This document shows, one piece after another, positions 36,239-46,130 of a stretch of 52,500 bases of DNA. Below the pieces are notes generated by a model. That model was not told the origin of the DNA. It searched no databases and saw nothing but the letters and a program-made list of their open reading frames with translations. How positions within the stretch are numbered: the first letter of the stretch is position 1; the number at the start of each line of letters is the position of its first letter. This DNA comes from Ekhidna sp. (GTDB lineage Bacteria > Bacteroidota > Bacteroidia > Cytophagales > Cyclobacteriaceae): the NCBI GenBank assembly GCA_014323825.1, contig JACONI010000073.1, positions 64,913 through 117,412 of the forward strand, read 5' to 3'. Made by a program: the position numbers and the translations under genes.

Positions 36239-38296
36239 TTGACAGTGAAACAATTCAAACGACATATCATCACATCAGCCCTTCCTTATGCGAATGGTCC
36301 TATCCATATTGGCCATCTTGCCGGAGTATACATTCCGGCAGACATCTATGTCAGATACCTAAGAAGTAAAGGAGAAGATGTGGTCTGGGTTTGTGGGTCT
36401 GATGAGCATGGGGTAGCCATTGAACTAAAAGCCAGGAAGGAGGGGAAACCCCCTCAGGAAATAGTCGATTTCTATCACAACCAAATCAAAGAATCATTTT
36501 TAGAATTTGGAATTAGTTTTGATATTTATCATAGGACTTCTTCTAAGCTCCACCACAAAACGGCTGCTGACTTCTTCAAACAGATGGAAGCTGAGGGTAA
36601 GTTTAAAATTGAAACTTCTAAGCAGTTTTATGATGAGAAAGAAAGTCAATTCCTAGCCGACAGATATATCAAAGGAACATGTCCGGTGTGTGGTTTTCAG
36701 GAAGCATACGGGGATCAATGTGAAAACTGTGGATCTACTTTGAGTCCCACAGAGCTAAAATTTCCAAGATCAATGCTTAGCGGAGAAGCCCCAGTGATAA
36801 GGGAAACAAAACATTGGTACTTGCCGCTTGATGAATATGAGCCGTGGTTAAAAGATTGGTTGCTGGAAGGACATAAGGAATGGAAGCCCAATGTCTATGG
36901 TCAATGCAAAAGCTGGATTGATAATGGGCTAAGACCAAGACCAATGACTCGAGATTTAAACTGGGGGATTCCCGTTTCGGTAGAGGGAGGAGAAGGTAAG
37001 GTTCTTTATGTGTGGTTTGATGCACCTATAGGATACATCTCTGCAACGAAACAATGGGCTATTGATAACGGTAAGAACTGGGAAGTCTACTGGAAAGGGG
37101 ATGATACACGACTTCTCCACTTCATTGGGAAAGACAATATTGTTTTTCACTGCATTGTTTTTCCTACGATTTTAAAAGCAGCAGGAGGTTATGTCTTGCC
37201 TGATAACGTGCCTGCAAATGAGTTTCTAAATCTTGAAGGCAGCAAAATTTCAACCTCCAGAAACTGGGCAGTATGGTTACATGAATATTTAGAAGACCTT
37301 CCAGGAAAGCAGGATACATTAAGGTATACATTAACCGCCAATGCACCGGAGATCAAGGATAATGACTTTACCTGGAAAGATTTTCAGACAAGAAACAATA
37401 GTGAGTTAGTTGCTATTTTTGGAAATTTTGTTAATCGTGCAGTAGTACTTATTCATAAGTATTTTGATGGTAAACTTCCTGAAAGAGGGGAATTACAACC
37501 GATTGACAATGAAATAATAAAGTCTATTAAAGAAGCACCTCAGCGAATAGCTGATTCACTGGATCAGTTTAAGTTCAGGGAGGCACTATTCCAACTAATG
37601 GAACTGGCAAGAGCGGGTAATAAGTACCTGGCAGATACTGAGCCATGGAAGCTTATTAAAGAAGATAAAGGTAGAGTTGAAACGATCCTGAATATTGCTG
37701 TTCAAATCAGCGTCAACCTATCCATACTCTGTGAACCGTTCCTTCCTTTTACTGCGGAGAAACTCATCTCAATTTTAGCGATTGAAAAAAGTAAGTGGAG
37801 TGCAGCCGGATCTATTGACCTGACTGAATCAGGCCATCAACTAAATAAGGCAGCGTTGCTTTTTGAAAAGATTGAGGACAAGGAAGTAGAGGCACAAGTC
37901 AATAAGCTATTGAAAACAAAAAAAATGAACGAACAAGAGAAGCTAACTCCGAATTTACCTGCACTGAAAGATGAAGTAGTATTTGATGACTTCATAAAGA
38001 TGGACTTAAGAGTAGGGGAGATCAAAACAGCACAGAGGTTAGAGAAATCTAATAAGCTCTTAAAGTTTTCTGTAGATATGGGCTTGGAAACACGTACCAT
38101 TTTGAGTGGTGTGGCAAAGCATTTTACTCCGGAAGAGATGATCGGAAAGAGAGTAACGGTAGTGGCCAACCTCGCCCCGCGAAAGATCATGGGGATTGAG
38201 TCACAGGGGATGCTGCTGTTTGCTGAAAATAGTGATGGAAAGCTTGTGATGGTCAGCCCGGAGGAAGATGCGGAGAACGGGGCTTCTATAAGTTAA
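36239..38296 (+). CDS. metG: Methionyl-tRNA synthetase with C-terminal tRNA-binding domain
   Basis: 685 residues from TTG 36239; GTG 36245 is the other possibility, since a stop lies immediately upstream in frame and no ATG precedes the catalytic fold. The HIGH motif is HIGH in [14 protein letters not shown], the zinc knuckle is [19 protein letters not shown] near residue 150, and KMSKS is represented by KISTS near 337. A C-terminal EMAP-like domain ([20 protein letters not shown], residues about 580-685) binds tRNA. It charges tRNA-Met in the cytoplasm. Length matches two-domain MetRS. Confidence 0.96.
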   Translation: MTVKQFKRHIITSALPYANGPIHIGHLAGVYIPADIYVRYLRSKGEDVVWVCGSDEHGVAIELKARKEGKPPQEIVDFYHNQIKESFLEFGISFDIYHRTSSKLHHKTAADFFKQMEAEGKFKIETSKQFYDEKESQFLADRYIKGTCPVCGFQEAYGDQCENCGSTLSPTELKFPRSMLSGEAPVIRETKHWYLPLDEYEPWLKDWLLEGHKEWKPNVYGQCKSWIDNGLRPRPMTRDLNWGIPVSVEGGEGKVLYVWFDAPIGYISATKQWAIDNGKNWEVYWKGDDTRLLHFIGKDNIVFHCIVFPTILKAAGGYVLPDNVPANEFLNLEGSKISTSRNWAVWLHEYLEDLPGKQDTLRYTLTANAPEIKDNDFTWKDFQTRNNSELVAIFGNFVNRAVVLIHKYFDGKLPERGELQPIDNEIIKSIKEAPQRIADSLDQFKFREALFQLMELARAGNKYLADTEPWKLIKEDKGRVETILNIAVQISVNLSILCEPFLPFTAEKLISILAIEKSKWSAAGSIDLTESGHQLNKAALLFEKIEDKEVEAQVNKLLKTKKMNEQEKLTPNLPALKDEVVFDDFIKMDLRVGEIKTAQRLEKSNKLLKFSVDMGLETRTILSGVAKHFTPEEMIGKRVTVVANLAPRKIMGIESQGMLLFAENSDGKLVMVSPEEDAENGASIS

Positions 38297-38359
38297 TTTC
38301 AACCTTGTTTTGTTATTTTAGAATTACATCTTAACTGGAGTTTAATGCCCAAGCAGCAT

Positions 38360-39346
38360 TTATTCATCCTCCTCTAATGTGAGATAAACCATGGTTTGGT
38401 TTAACATTAAATAGGCTACTTCCCCAAATGTGATCAATCCTGTGACATCGCCAGTCTTTTTTCCTTCAAGATTTCCAAAGAAATAATTATAAAGACAATT
38501 ACAATTGAAATGGATTTGCTCTTCTATTGCCTTGTATTCCTTTTCAAACTTCTCTTCATAATCAGAAAGTGGCTTTGAGATTTGATATTTATAGCCCGGC
38601 CATACCGGAGTCGCAAAGGTTACCGTTTTAGCTTCATCATTATAAGCTAATATGCTTGTATTGATTAATGAACCATTTACATTGGTTATTATCGGACGAT
38701 CTGTGTCCATTCCTCTGCTTTTGAAATAGTCATAAACGTTCTGCTTTTCACCATCTATAACAGCCTCCTTAACCTCTGTTACTTCTTCTTCAAACTCCAA
38801 ATATGAACCTTCGGGTTCTTGAATATTGATTATTCCAAGTACTGGTGTGATGTTTGAGGGGAGGTCACAGTGCATAACCAATGCTTGATTATCATAAAAC
38901 CTCCCGGTGTTCCCATCTATTACTTTAGGTGTTTTCTCTCCAACCTTTTCCCATAAGACACCTGAAGCCCATCCAATAATAGGAGATTTAAAAACATCAT
39001 TACTTTCTTTGACTGCAAATGGATAGCGATAGGCACACGAAGAGAGGCCCGGTAGAATGATAAATGATACACCCCATTCCGGATAGTCGTCAAAAATGGT
39101 AGAAAGGACATCCTCTTCATAAGTTTTGATTTTGTTAATCTTAATTGGAGCATTCAATAAGTTAAGGAAAACCTTTTCCTTGGAAATAGTTCCGCCCTCT
39201 TCGTCCATAAAATAAGGTATGGTGCCTCCAATCCAGTTTCCCGGAGGTAACTGGGAAAGGAGGTCTTCTTCAGCACCAACAACGGCAGTTTGTCCCTTAC
39301 CTAAGATTTCTTTGGCTTCTTCTAAAGTATATAGTTTATTTTTCAT
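38360..39346 (-). CDS. Conserved protein of unknown function (DUF6976-like)
   Basis: 328 residues, no signal peptide and no membrane helix. It opens MKNKLYTLEEAKEILGKGQT and contains LPPGNWIGGTIPYFMDEEGG, an early Gly-Pro-rich motif, then FIILPGLSSCAYRYPFAV, and ends with CNCLYNYFFGNLEGKKTGD and GLITFGEVAYLML. The latter resembles the close of FIST-type sensor domains, but I cannot establish that. It may belong to the DUF6976 family; this is from memory of the N-terminal pattern and is tentative. A 72-codon gene lies 11 bases upstream in the same direction. Confidence 0.75.
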   Translation of the reverse strand: MKNKLYTLEEAKEILGKGQTAVVGAEEDLLSQLPPGNWIGGTIPYFMDEEGGTISKEKVFLNLLNAPIKINKIKTYEEDVLSTIFDDYPEWGVSFIILPGLSSCAYRYPFAVKESNDVFKSPIIGWASGVLWEKVGEKTPKVIDGNTGRFYDNQALVMHCDLPSNITPVLGIINIQEPEGSYLEFEEEVTEVKEAVIDGEKQNVYDYFKSRGMDTDRPIITNVNGSLINTSILAYNDEAKTVTFATPVWPGYKYQISKPLSDYEEKFEKEYKAIEEQIHFNCNCLYNYFFGNLEGKKTGDVTGLITFGEVAYLMLNQTMVYLTLEEDE

Positions 39347-39357
39347 AGTAATTCGTG

Positions 39358-39576
39358 TTATAGCTGGTTTTTAATAAGTTGAAACTCTTTTTTGCACATT
39401 GATTTATACTTGTTAAAAAAAACTATAAGTTCACTAGCGGCTTCATTTTCTGTGATTTTTTCATTTTCAAATTTTTTTTGTAGTCGGCCGAGTAGTAGTC
39501 TGAGTGCCATGGTAGAAACTTGGGGCCTTTTTCTTAAAAGACTAACCCAAAAAGGATCATTTGCTTCTGGAAACAT
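39358..39576 (-). CDS. Small hypothetical protein upstream of the DUF6976-like gene
   Basis: 72 residues from ATG 39576: MFPEANDPFWVSLLRKRPQV followed by helical, basic sequence ending CKKEFQLIKNQL. There are two cysteine-poor helices and no recognisable domain. The 11-base gap to the next gene in the same direction suggests they are co-transcribed and may act together. No family recognised. Confidence 0.55.
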   Translation of the reverse strand: MFPEANDPFWVSLLRKRPQVSTMALRLLLGRLQKKFENEKITENEAASELIVFFNKYKSMCKKEFQLIKNQL

Positions 39577-39955
39577 AATTAATTGCGATTTTATTTTTAA
39601 TCAATGGTTTAATACTAAAAACTAGTGTCTAACAATTTTAGGAAAATTACTAGAATTAAAAAAGTATTCTCATGTTAAATATAATTATAGAATTTGATAT
39701 GAAATATGAAGTTTGTATTCAATTGTTTAAAAAAGACACAAAGCACAATATAACTGAATAAAATCAACCAAACAAGTTAATTGGCAAAAAAAATTGAGAG
39801 GAAGAAGAAAGCCTATCCTTTAAGCATTTTACAGGATTGAATTTTCAAAGTAATTTCTTCTTATTATACAGCTCTCTCTGTTCTATTAAATCCCATCTCT
39901 ACGTGATCTTGGATAGGCATGGTTGTTTACTCTTAAAGAGTATCGGTACACTCAA
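39577..39955. other. AT-rich spacer
   Basis: About 380 bases between two minus-strand units. Apart from a small palindrome ACTCTTAAAGAGT near 39930 I see no gene, repeat or convincing terminator in it. Confidence 0.5.
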
Positions 39956-41824
39956 TTAAGCCAACTCTTCCCATTTTTCTATTAATCTTTCAAGTTCTGT
40001 TTTTCTGATTTCGTATGTAACATTCATCTTAGCAAGCTCATCGGCATTTTTGTATAGCTCAGAGTTAGCCATCTGAGTTTCCAATGATTTAATATCATCC
40101 TCCAGTTGTTCAATTTGGTGCTCAATCTTCCTAAGCCCTTTTGCAGTTTGCTGTTTTTCGGCATTGTTCCGAGAGTTGGTATTGCCTTTCTTTTGATTTT
40201 GTTTTATCGGCGTTTTATTTTCTTTTGCTTGGTTTTTTTTATTCCACCAGTTAAACTCTTCATAAGTACCCGGATATTCTTTTACCTGCCGATCTTCAAT
40301 GTACCAGATTTTATTTGCAATCTGAGAAATGAAGTGACGGTCGTGAGAAACGGCCAGAAAGGTGCCTTCATACTGCTGAAGTGCCTGAACTAAAATGCTT
40401 ACGGAGAGCATATCCAGGTGGTTGGTTGGCTCGTCCAGCAATAAAAAGTTTGCTTCTGAAATAAGTGTCTTGGCTAATGCCACACGAGATTTCTCACCTC
40501 CGGAGAGCACTTTGATTTTTTTAAATACCTCCTCATCCGAGAAAAGAAAACAGCCAAGTACACTGCGTAGCTCCTGTTCGGTCCTGCCAGTACCTGCTTG
40601 CTTTAATTCTTCTAAAAGATCATTTTGAAGTTTTAACGATTCCAGCTGATGCTGTGCGTAAAAGGAATTAATGACATTATGACCTGTTTGAACTTTGCCC
40701 TCATAAGGCTCGGTTTTTGCGATTATCCTCAATAAAGTAGATTTTCCTTTACCATTTGCTCCGATTAGGGCAATCTTATCACCACGCTCTATTCCAATAC
40801 TGGAATGATCAAGGATTTTCAAATCACCATAAGCTTTGGAGACATCTTCCAGTCGTTTGACATGTCTGCCTGATTTGGTTTTGAAGTTGAAGCGGAAATT
40901 GACTTTTGCAGTGTCATCAATGACTTCAGCTACCCTTTCCATCTTCTCCAACATCTTCATTTTGGATTGTGCCTGGCTGGCTTTAGTCGCCTTAGCCTTA
41001 AATCGCTCAATGAAGTGTTCTGCTTCTTTTATTTTCTTCTGCTGGTTTTCAAATGCGTTTTGCAGGAACTTACTACGGAGTGCCTTCTCCTCTTCGTAAT
41101 TGTTATAATCGCCATGGTAAACATGCAAATTTGCCTGAGTGACCTCAACGATTTTATTTATCGTTCGATTTAGGAATTCCCTATCGTGCGATACGATAAT
41201 GTAAGCCCCTTCATAGGTTTTTAGGTAGTCTTCAATCCATTGGATAGATGGAAGGTCTAAGTGGTTAGTAGGCTCGTCGAGCATTAACAGACCGGGCTTT
41301 TCAAGCAGAAGTTTTGCAAGCATTACCCGCATTCTCCAACCTCCTGAAAATTCACTCAATGGACGCAGAAGGTCAGTTGTCTTGAAACCAATTCCTTCCA
41401 GAATTTCTTCTGCTCTTGATTGTAAAGTATAGCCTTCTCGGGCCTCAAATTGCTCTTGTAGTTTGGTCAGTTGATCAACTAGCTCATACCTGTAGTCTTC
41501 TTCCAGTTCTTTGATCAACCTGTCAATCTGCTTCTGAATCTTCACTGTGGAATCAAAAGCTGTCATCGCTACGGAAAGAATAGAATCCTCCGTCTGAAAT
41601 GAAAGGAGGTCCTGATTAAGGAACCCGATGGTGGTATCTTTACTCATAGAGATTTTTCCGGATGTGGGTTGAATATCTCCAACCATTATTTTCAGTAAGG
41701 TGGACTTGCCCGTTCCGTTCAGCCCAATGAGGCCGATTTTGTCCTTTGAACCAATGAATAGCGATGCTTTATCGTAAAGTGCCCGATCTCCCAGATAATA
41801 TGAAAGGTTCGTAATATCAATCAT
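39956..41824 (-). CDS. ABC-F family ATPase
   Basis: 622 residues without membrane helices. Two nucleotide-binding domains are present: Walker A GLNGTGKSTLL and GANGKGKSTLL, signatures LSEFSGGWRMR and LSGGEKSRVALAKTL, and Walker B LLMLDEPTNHLDL and LLLDEPTNHLDM. Between them is the ABC-F linker (about 240-310), and the end is a charged coiled coil (LRKIEHQIEQLEDDIKSLET). ABC-F proteins act on the ribosome; this one resembles the Uup-like housekeeping group with a C-terminal coiled coil more than a resistance factor. The TACTTTTG promoter is 6 bases before the ATG. Confidence 0.93.
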   Translation of the reverse strand: MIDITNLSYYLGDRALYDKASLFIGSKDKIGLIGLNGTGKSTLLKIMVGDIQPTSGKISMSKDTTIGFLNQDLLSFQTEDSILSVAMTAFDSTVKIQKQIDRLIKELEEDYRYELVDQLTKLQEQFEAREGYTLQSRAEEILEGIGFKTTDLLRPLSEFSGGWRMRVMLAKLLLEKPGLLMLDEPTNHLDLPSIQWIEDYLKTYEGAYIIVSHDREFLNRTINKIVEVTQANLHVYHGDYNNYEEEKALRSKFLQNAFENQQKKIKEAEHFIERFKAKATKASQAQSKMKMLEKMERVAEVIDDTAKVNFRFNFKTKSGRHVKRLEDVSKAYGDLKILDHSSIGIERGDKIALIGANGKGKSTLLRIIAKTEPYEGKVQTGHNVINSFYAQHQLESLKLQNDLLEELKQAGTGRTEQELRSVLGCFLFSDEEVFKKIKVLSGGEKSRVALAKTLISEANFLLLDEPTNHLDMLSVSILVQALQQYEGTFLAVSHDRHFISQIANKIWYIEDRQVKEYPGTYEEFNWWNKKNQAKENKTPIKQNQKKGNTNSRNNAEKQQTAKGLRKIEHQIEQLEDDIKSLETQMANSELYKNADELAKMNVTYEIRKTELERLIEKWEELA

Positions 41825-41829
41825 GGCTG

Positions 41830-41837
41830 CAAAAGTA
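41830..41837 (-). promoter_or_regulatory. Predicted -7 element of the ABC-F gene
   Basis: Minus-strand TACTTTTG fits TAnnTTTG exactly. Its end is 5 bases from the ATG at 41824, which would give a leaderless or nearly leaderless mRNA. Confidence 0.45.
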
Positions 41838-41868
41838 AGATGGTTAGAAGGAGTGGAGATTCTTTTGA

Positions 41869-41952
41869 GTTACAATTGCGTTCCTTTGCTTGTGCAGCTC
41901 ATCCTGCCCCATCTCTGAAAGAAAGATACAAAGGTGTAGTGTGTAACTACAC
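41869..41952. repeat. Dispersed repeat ending in GTGTAGT/ACTACAC palindrome (copy 1)
   Basis: GTTACAATTGCGTTCCTTTG through to the palindrome GTGTAGTGTGTAACTACAC (41934-41952) is about 80% identical by eye to 45215-45294. It overlaps the region upstream of the ABC-F gene. REP-like in character. Confidence 0.6.
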
Positions 41953-41998
41953 TTAGAGAGGAGGGATAGCATATATACTGTGTTGGGTAGTATATTTT

Positions 41999-42523
41999 CT
42001 ATTCAAAGTCATTCGTAAATTCCCTAATTTTTTGCTCAAATACATTCAAATGAAATAAATCATCTTTTGATTTTGTTAGTTTGTAGGAAGCACTTGTACT
42101 TTTTTCCATAGAGACTAATTTTCCCGCTTTTCCTGTTGTTATATCTGCTTTACTCCATAAATTGAAATACAAAGCATTTGGACTTACTCCCAAACACAAT
42201 ACTGCTTGATATTCTCTATGATACCTTAAATGATTAAACTGAAACTTTCCGTGTGTATCTTCAGTTGCAGTTTTTAGTTCAAACTTGACATTATTAATTT
42301 GAATGTCCCAAGGACTTTGTGTTGCTCTTTTTTGATTTTTATTCAATGGGAAGTATGTTGGAATATTTAAGTGATTACAAAGGCTTTCTATGAAATCTTG
42401 GCCAACCGTACCAACTTTTGTATTAGAAATACTCTTTATTCCGATAAAATCACCTGTATCTCACTTTGAATGATTTTTGTGTTTGTTTACTATATCCCTA
42501 AAAATAGTTCTATAATCCTGCAT
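41999..42523 (-). pseudogene. Type II-like restriction endonuclease, nonsense-mutated
   Basis: ATG 42523 opens MQDYRTIFRDIVNKHKNHSK and meets TGA at 42461-42463; the same frame then continues DTGDFIGIKSISNTKVGTVG and runs to 41999. The later FELKTATEDTHGKFQFNHLR segment (ExK then ATED...FQFN) resembles the catalytic region of PD-(D/E)XK restriction enzymes. The full frame would be about 174 residues. Its start overlaps the last codons of the methyltransferase gene in another frame, the usual arrangement of a restriction-modification pair. A TTG at 42346 could start a fragment, but it would lack the N-terminus. Confidence 0.65.
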
Positions 42524-43450
42524 CCACAATTTTGCTATCTGTTAATACTTTTTCAATATGATACATACTTATATGGCGACAGTTATGAGCCGCAAGATTA
42601 CTATAGGAAGTCCAATCCGTACTGTTTAAAATTCGGGTTAAATGGTTTTTTTCTTTTTTTAAAATTAAACCGTAACCACAAACATATTTTACTTCAGAGA
42701 AGTCTTTCACTAACTTTGGAGGCCGGCTATAAAAAGTTCTTTGCAAGAAGAAGTCAGCATCATCCATTTTCTCCATACCGCACAGTCGTTCTTTCCTTAA
42801 ATCCACTGTTTGCAAGTTAGTCGGCTCTTTTTTAAATTCTCTCCTTTTTTCCAAATCTGCCATAGTGCATTGACTTTCTCAACTTTTCCTAAAGGGCTAA
42901 CAAAACAATTTTTAGGAACTATTTCCGAATGTTTTAATCTTAAACCCCTTACACGATTCTTGGGGCTTCCTTTTCCATCACTTTGAAATGACATTGGTAA
43001 TATAAATCCAACATAATCTGCATATTTAGCTACGTGATTCATGAAAGATAGAGCTAACCAACCCCTATAACCAAAAGGAGGATTACCTATAAAAATTTTT
43101 ATTTTCTTTTCATATTTTTCAGGTAGTTCCCAAGAGAGGAAATCTTGTTGATCAATGCTATTTTTTATCGGGTAAATATCAAGTCCGATAGATCTACTTT
43201 TGGGTAATAAGTCAAAAAATGAGCCTGCACCTGCCGAAGGTTCAATAAAAATGCAATTATCTATCTCAATTCCTTCTTTTGAAAGAAATTCTAGTAATTG
43301 ATTGTAATATAAAATTGCAATATCCGGATGAGTAAAAAATTGATCTAATCCAACATTTTCAATATTTACCCAATTTGGAATATTTGGGTTGCTCTTCCAA
43401 CAATCGTTTCGCAGATCAATGGCTTCATTATAACAATCTATTTCAAACAT
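42510..43450 (-). pseudogene. DNA adenine-type methyltransferase, frameshifted
   Basis: From ATG 43450 the first 200 or so residues are an AdoMet-dependent DNA methyltransferase: motif I IEPSAGAGSF near residue 70 and the catalytic motif IV NPPF near 127 (FIGNPPFGYRGWLALSF). At about 42842 the frame is lost inside a run of six A (after VNALWQIWKK); one more A would join the downstream frame RREFKKEPTNLQTVDL, which runs to DAGL at 42510. The intact protein would be about 313 residues. It was probably the modification half of the pair with the endonuclease. A sequencing error in the A run is possible, but the endonuclease is independently broken. Confidence 0.7.
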
Positions 43451-43645
43451 AAATTCATCAATTATTTAAAACATAAACTTACTGATTTTATATTTATCCG
43501 TCATATTACTACCCTCTCCATGTGTAGTTATAAACCACACATGGTTTTTTTCCAATTTACTCATGGTTGAGGAGCAGGGAAGTAAGTTGTAAATTCCTAT
43601 CCATTTGCGTAATAAGAAGAAAGAATCTAAAAATTTAATAAAAGA

Positions 43646-45124
43646 ATGAAAGAGGCAGCGATCATATTCCCGCATCAACTATTTGAAGACAATCCCATTA
43701 TTCAGGTAAGAAGGAAAGTATATTTAGTTGAAGAGTATCTCTTTTTCAAACAATACCGCTTTCATAAGCAAAAGCTTGCTCTCCATCGGGCTACTATGAA
43801 GTTTTACGAAAAATTTCTACGAGATCGGTATATTGAAGTAGAATATATTCACTCTATTCATCCCAACTCCGATATTCGAGAACTCATTGAAAGGATGGAT
43901 GTGAACGTCATCCATTTTGTGGATCTTGTGGATAATTATTTGAACAGGAGAATTTCAGAAGGATGTAGAAGAAAGGGAATTAAACTTATCAGGTATCAAT
44001 CCCCAGGCTTTATCAATATCCAGGAAGAGCTTTCCGAATTTTTTAAGCCAACAAAGAAAAAATTCCTTCAAACAGAATTTTATACTAAAGAACGCAAAAA
44101 GAGAGGCATACTCATTGATGATGCAGCACATCCAATAGGAGGCAGGTGGACATTCGATGTGGAAAATCGAAAGAAATATCCAAAAGATAAGGCTCCTCCG
44201 AAGGTCTCCTTTCCGCCCGTCAATTCATTTTACGATGAAGCTGTTGAGTATGTAGAACGCTACTTCTCGAGTAATCCGGGTTCCATTGGTGCTTCACCTC
44301 TGTATCCGATTGATTTTGAATCTGCTAAAGCCTGGCTGGAGCAGTTTCTACAGACTCGATTTTCGGAGTTTGGTGATTATGAAGATGCTATTGTTTCAAA
44401 AGAAAGTATTCTTAACCACAGTCTATTTTCGCCATTGATCAATATCGGTTTACTCACTCCCGGTTTTGTAATAGATGAAATCTTAAAATATGCCGGACTG
44501 CATGACATTTCCGTAAACAATACCGAGGGAATTATTCGACAGCTCATTGGTTGGCGTGAGTTTATCAGAGGTGTCTATGAGGTGAAGGGCTCCGAAGAGC
44601 GTACCTGCAATTTCTGGAGATTTAAAAGAAAAATCCCCTCTTCCTTTTATGATGGAACGACCGACATTGAACCTGTAGATAGTACCATTAAGAAGCTGCT
44701 TAAAACAGGCTATAACCACCACATTGAACGGCTCATGATTTTAGGCAACTTCATGCTGCTTTGTGAATTCGATCCGGATGAAGTCTACCAATGGTTTATG
44801 GAACTGTACATTGATGCGTATGACTGGGTAATGGTGCCGAATGTGTATGGTATGAGTCAGTTTGCTGACGGAGGACTGATGTCCACTAAGCCGTACATTA
44901 GCGGGAGCAACTACATTATGAAAATGAGTGATTTCAAAAAAGGAACTTGGAATACAGTATGGGATGGGCTTTTCTGGCGGTTCATGGACTTGCACAGGGA
45001 CTTCTTTTTAAGTAATCCAAGATTAGGCATGCTCATCAGAACCTTTGATAAAATGAGTGAAGAGAGGCGAAAAGCCCATCACGAGGCAGCGGAGAATTTC
45101 TTACTTGGGCTTGGAGAGGCCTGA
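43646..45124 (+). CDS. Photolyase/cryptochrome-related flavoprotein (FeS-BCP/CryPro-type lineage)
   Basis: 492 residues. The start KEAAIIFPHQLFEDNP is typical of the deoxyribodipyrimidine photolyase-related family, and the C-terminal FAD region is clear: HHIERLMILGNFMLL, DAYDWVMVPNVYGMSQFADG, STKPYISGSNYIMKMSDF. In characterised FeS-BCP enzymes that last stretch is followed by a cysteine-rich insert binding a 4Fe-4S cluster; here it reads KKGTWNTVWDGLFWRFM with no cysteines. Such short forms occur in other Bacteroidota. It may repair (6-4) photoproducts or be a blue-light sensor. The gene stands alone. Confidence 0.85.
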   Translation: MKEAAIIFPHQLFEDNPIIQVRRKVYLVEEYLFFKQYRFHKQKLALHRATMKFYEKFLRDRYIEVEYIHSIHPNSDIRELIERMDVNVIHFVDLVDNYLNRRISEGCRRKGIKLIRYQSPGFINIQEELSEFFKPTKKKFLQTEFYTKERKKRGILIDDAAHPIGGRWTFDVENRKKYPKDKAPPKVSFPPVNSFYDEAVEYVERYFSSNPGSIGASPLYPIDFESAKAWLEQFLQTRFSEFGDYEDAIVSKESILNHSLFSPLINIGLLTPGFVIDEILKYAGLHDISVNNTEGIIRQLIGWREFIRGVYEVKGSEERTCNFWRFKRKIPSSFYDGTTDIEPVDSTIKKLLKTGYNHHIERLMILGNFMLLCEFDPDEVYQWFMELYIDAYDWVMVPNVYGMSQFADGGLMSTKPYISGSNYIMKMSDFKKGTWNTVWDGLFWRFMDLHRDFFLSNPRLGMLIRTFDKMSEERRKAHHEAAENFLLGLGEA

Positions 45125-45214
45125 AGAAATATGGGTTTGAAGGTTGCAAAAAATGGTTTATCCATACTTCAGAATAAGGTCTTCCGAAAGAGGCTGGGAG
45201 GCATTTAGGGATTG

Positions 45215-45294
45215 GTTACAGTTGCGTTCCTTTCCTTATGCAACCTACCCTGCCTCATTTCTGAAAGATACGAAGGTGTAGTCACAAACTACAC
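45215..45294. repeat. Dispersed repeat ending in GTGTAGT/ACTACAC palindrome (copy 2)
   Basis: The block GTTACAGTTGCGTTCCTTTC leads to GTGTAGTCACAAACTACAC at 45276-45294. It lies between the photolyase gene and the convergent gene ending at 45334 and may also act as a hairpin terminator. Matches copy 1 at 41869-41952. Confidence 0.6.
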
Positions 45295-45333
45295 CCGATT
45301 CTTTTTTGCCTTTCTACTTCTGGTTGGGGAGTT

Positions 45334-45900
45334 TCAAAATTTGTCTTCCGGGTCTCTTTCTCCTCTTTCTTGTTTTGCCAGGTAGGCTAAATGAACACCA
45401 GCTTTTAGAAAACGGGACAGCATTTCATTATCAGGAACATAAAGAGGATAATGAGGAACTTCTTCCATAATAAGGACAGTTCCCTCCGCGTCGTACAGAT
45501 TATATATCCCGGAATAATTTTCTACATGAAAAACAAGTACATTAGGATTTTTATCGGAAACATCAACTGCTTTAAGCCGTTTTAATGGTATCCGAATAAT
45601 TGTTCTGCCTTCAATCTCTTCAAAGGAAATAAAAGCCCTGTCTTTATAAGTAACAAAAAGTGTATCGCTCCTCATATATACCTTCCGATCTCCCAAACAT
45701 TTCAAGTATTTAACATCGGCTATCTCAGCCTTAAGCGCATCAGAACCTTGTAAATAACATTGCCAAATTTTCATGTAATTCTTATACTTATTGAAAAACG
45801 AAACCGTCTCTTCCCAAGTGGCATCGTTTTGTTTCTCCTGTGAGCGTACTACACCAATGCCTAAGACTATCGCAAGTATCCAAAGTGTGGTTTTCTTCAT
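45334..45900 (-). CDS. Secreted hypothetical protein
   Basis: 188 residues with a signal peptide (MKKTTLWILAIVLGIGVVRS, about 20). The mature part has short beta-rich segments (VYMRSDTLFVTYKDRAFISF, then IRIPLKRLKAVDV) and two isolated cysteines near 48 and 69. No domain is recognised. It may be periplasmic. The stop lies close to a REP-like palindrome. It is a single gene with clear spacing on both sides. Confidence 0.65.
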   Translation of the reverse strand: MKKTTLWILAIVLGIGVVRSQEKQNDATWEETVSFFNKYKNYMKIWQCYLQGSDALKAEIADVKYLKCLGDRKVYMRSDTLFVTYKDRAFISFEEIEGRTIIRIPLKRLKAVDVSDKNPNVLVFHVENYSGIYNLYDAEGTVLIMEEVPHYPLYVPDNEMLSRFLKAGVHLAYLAKQERGERDPEDKF

Positions 45901-46130
45901 GAGTATTGAAATTTATAATGGAAGAAAAAGGCAGCTTACTGAACTGTCTCTTTCACGTCATAAAATCTAGTTTCTTCAGGCAATAATAGTGAAAGAAAAT
46001 AAAAAAGGCAACCCGATGGGCTTTCTCTTTTTCAGTCATGAACTTTACATTTGTGAAACTTCGTTTGCACAATGATAATGAAAGAGAATGGAAAAGGCAA
46101 TTTATCAGTTAGTGATCTTTCCTCTCTAGA

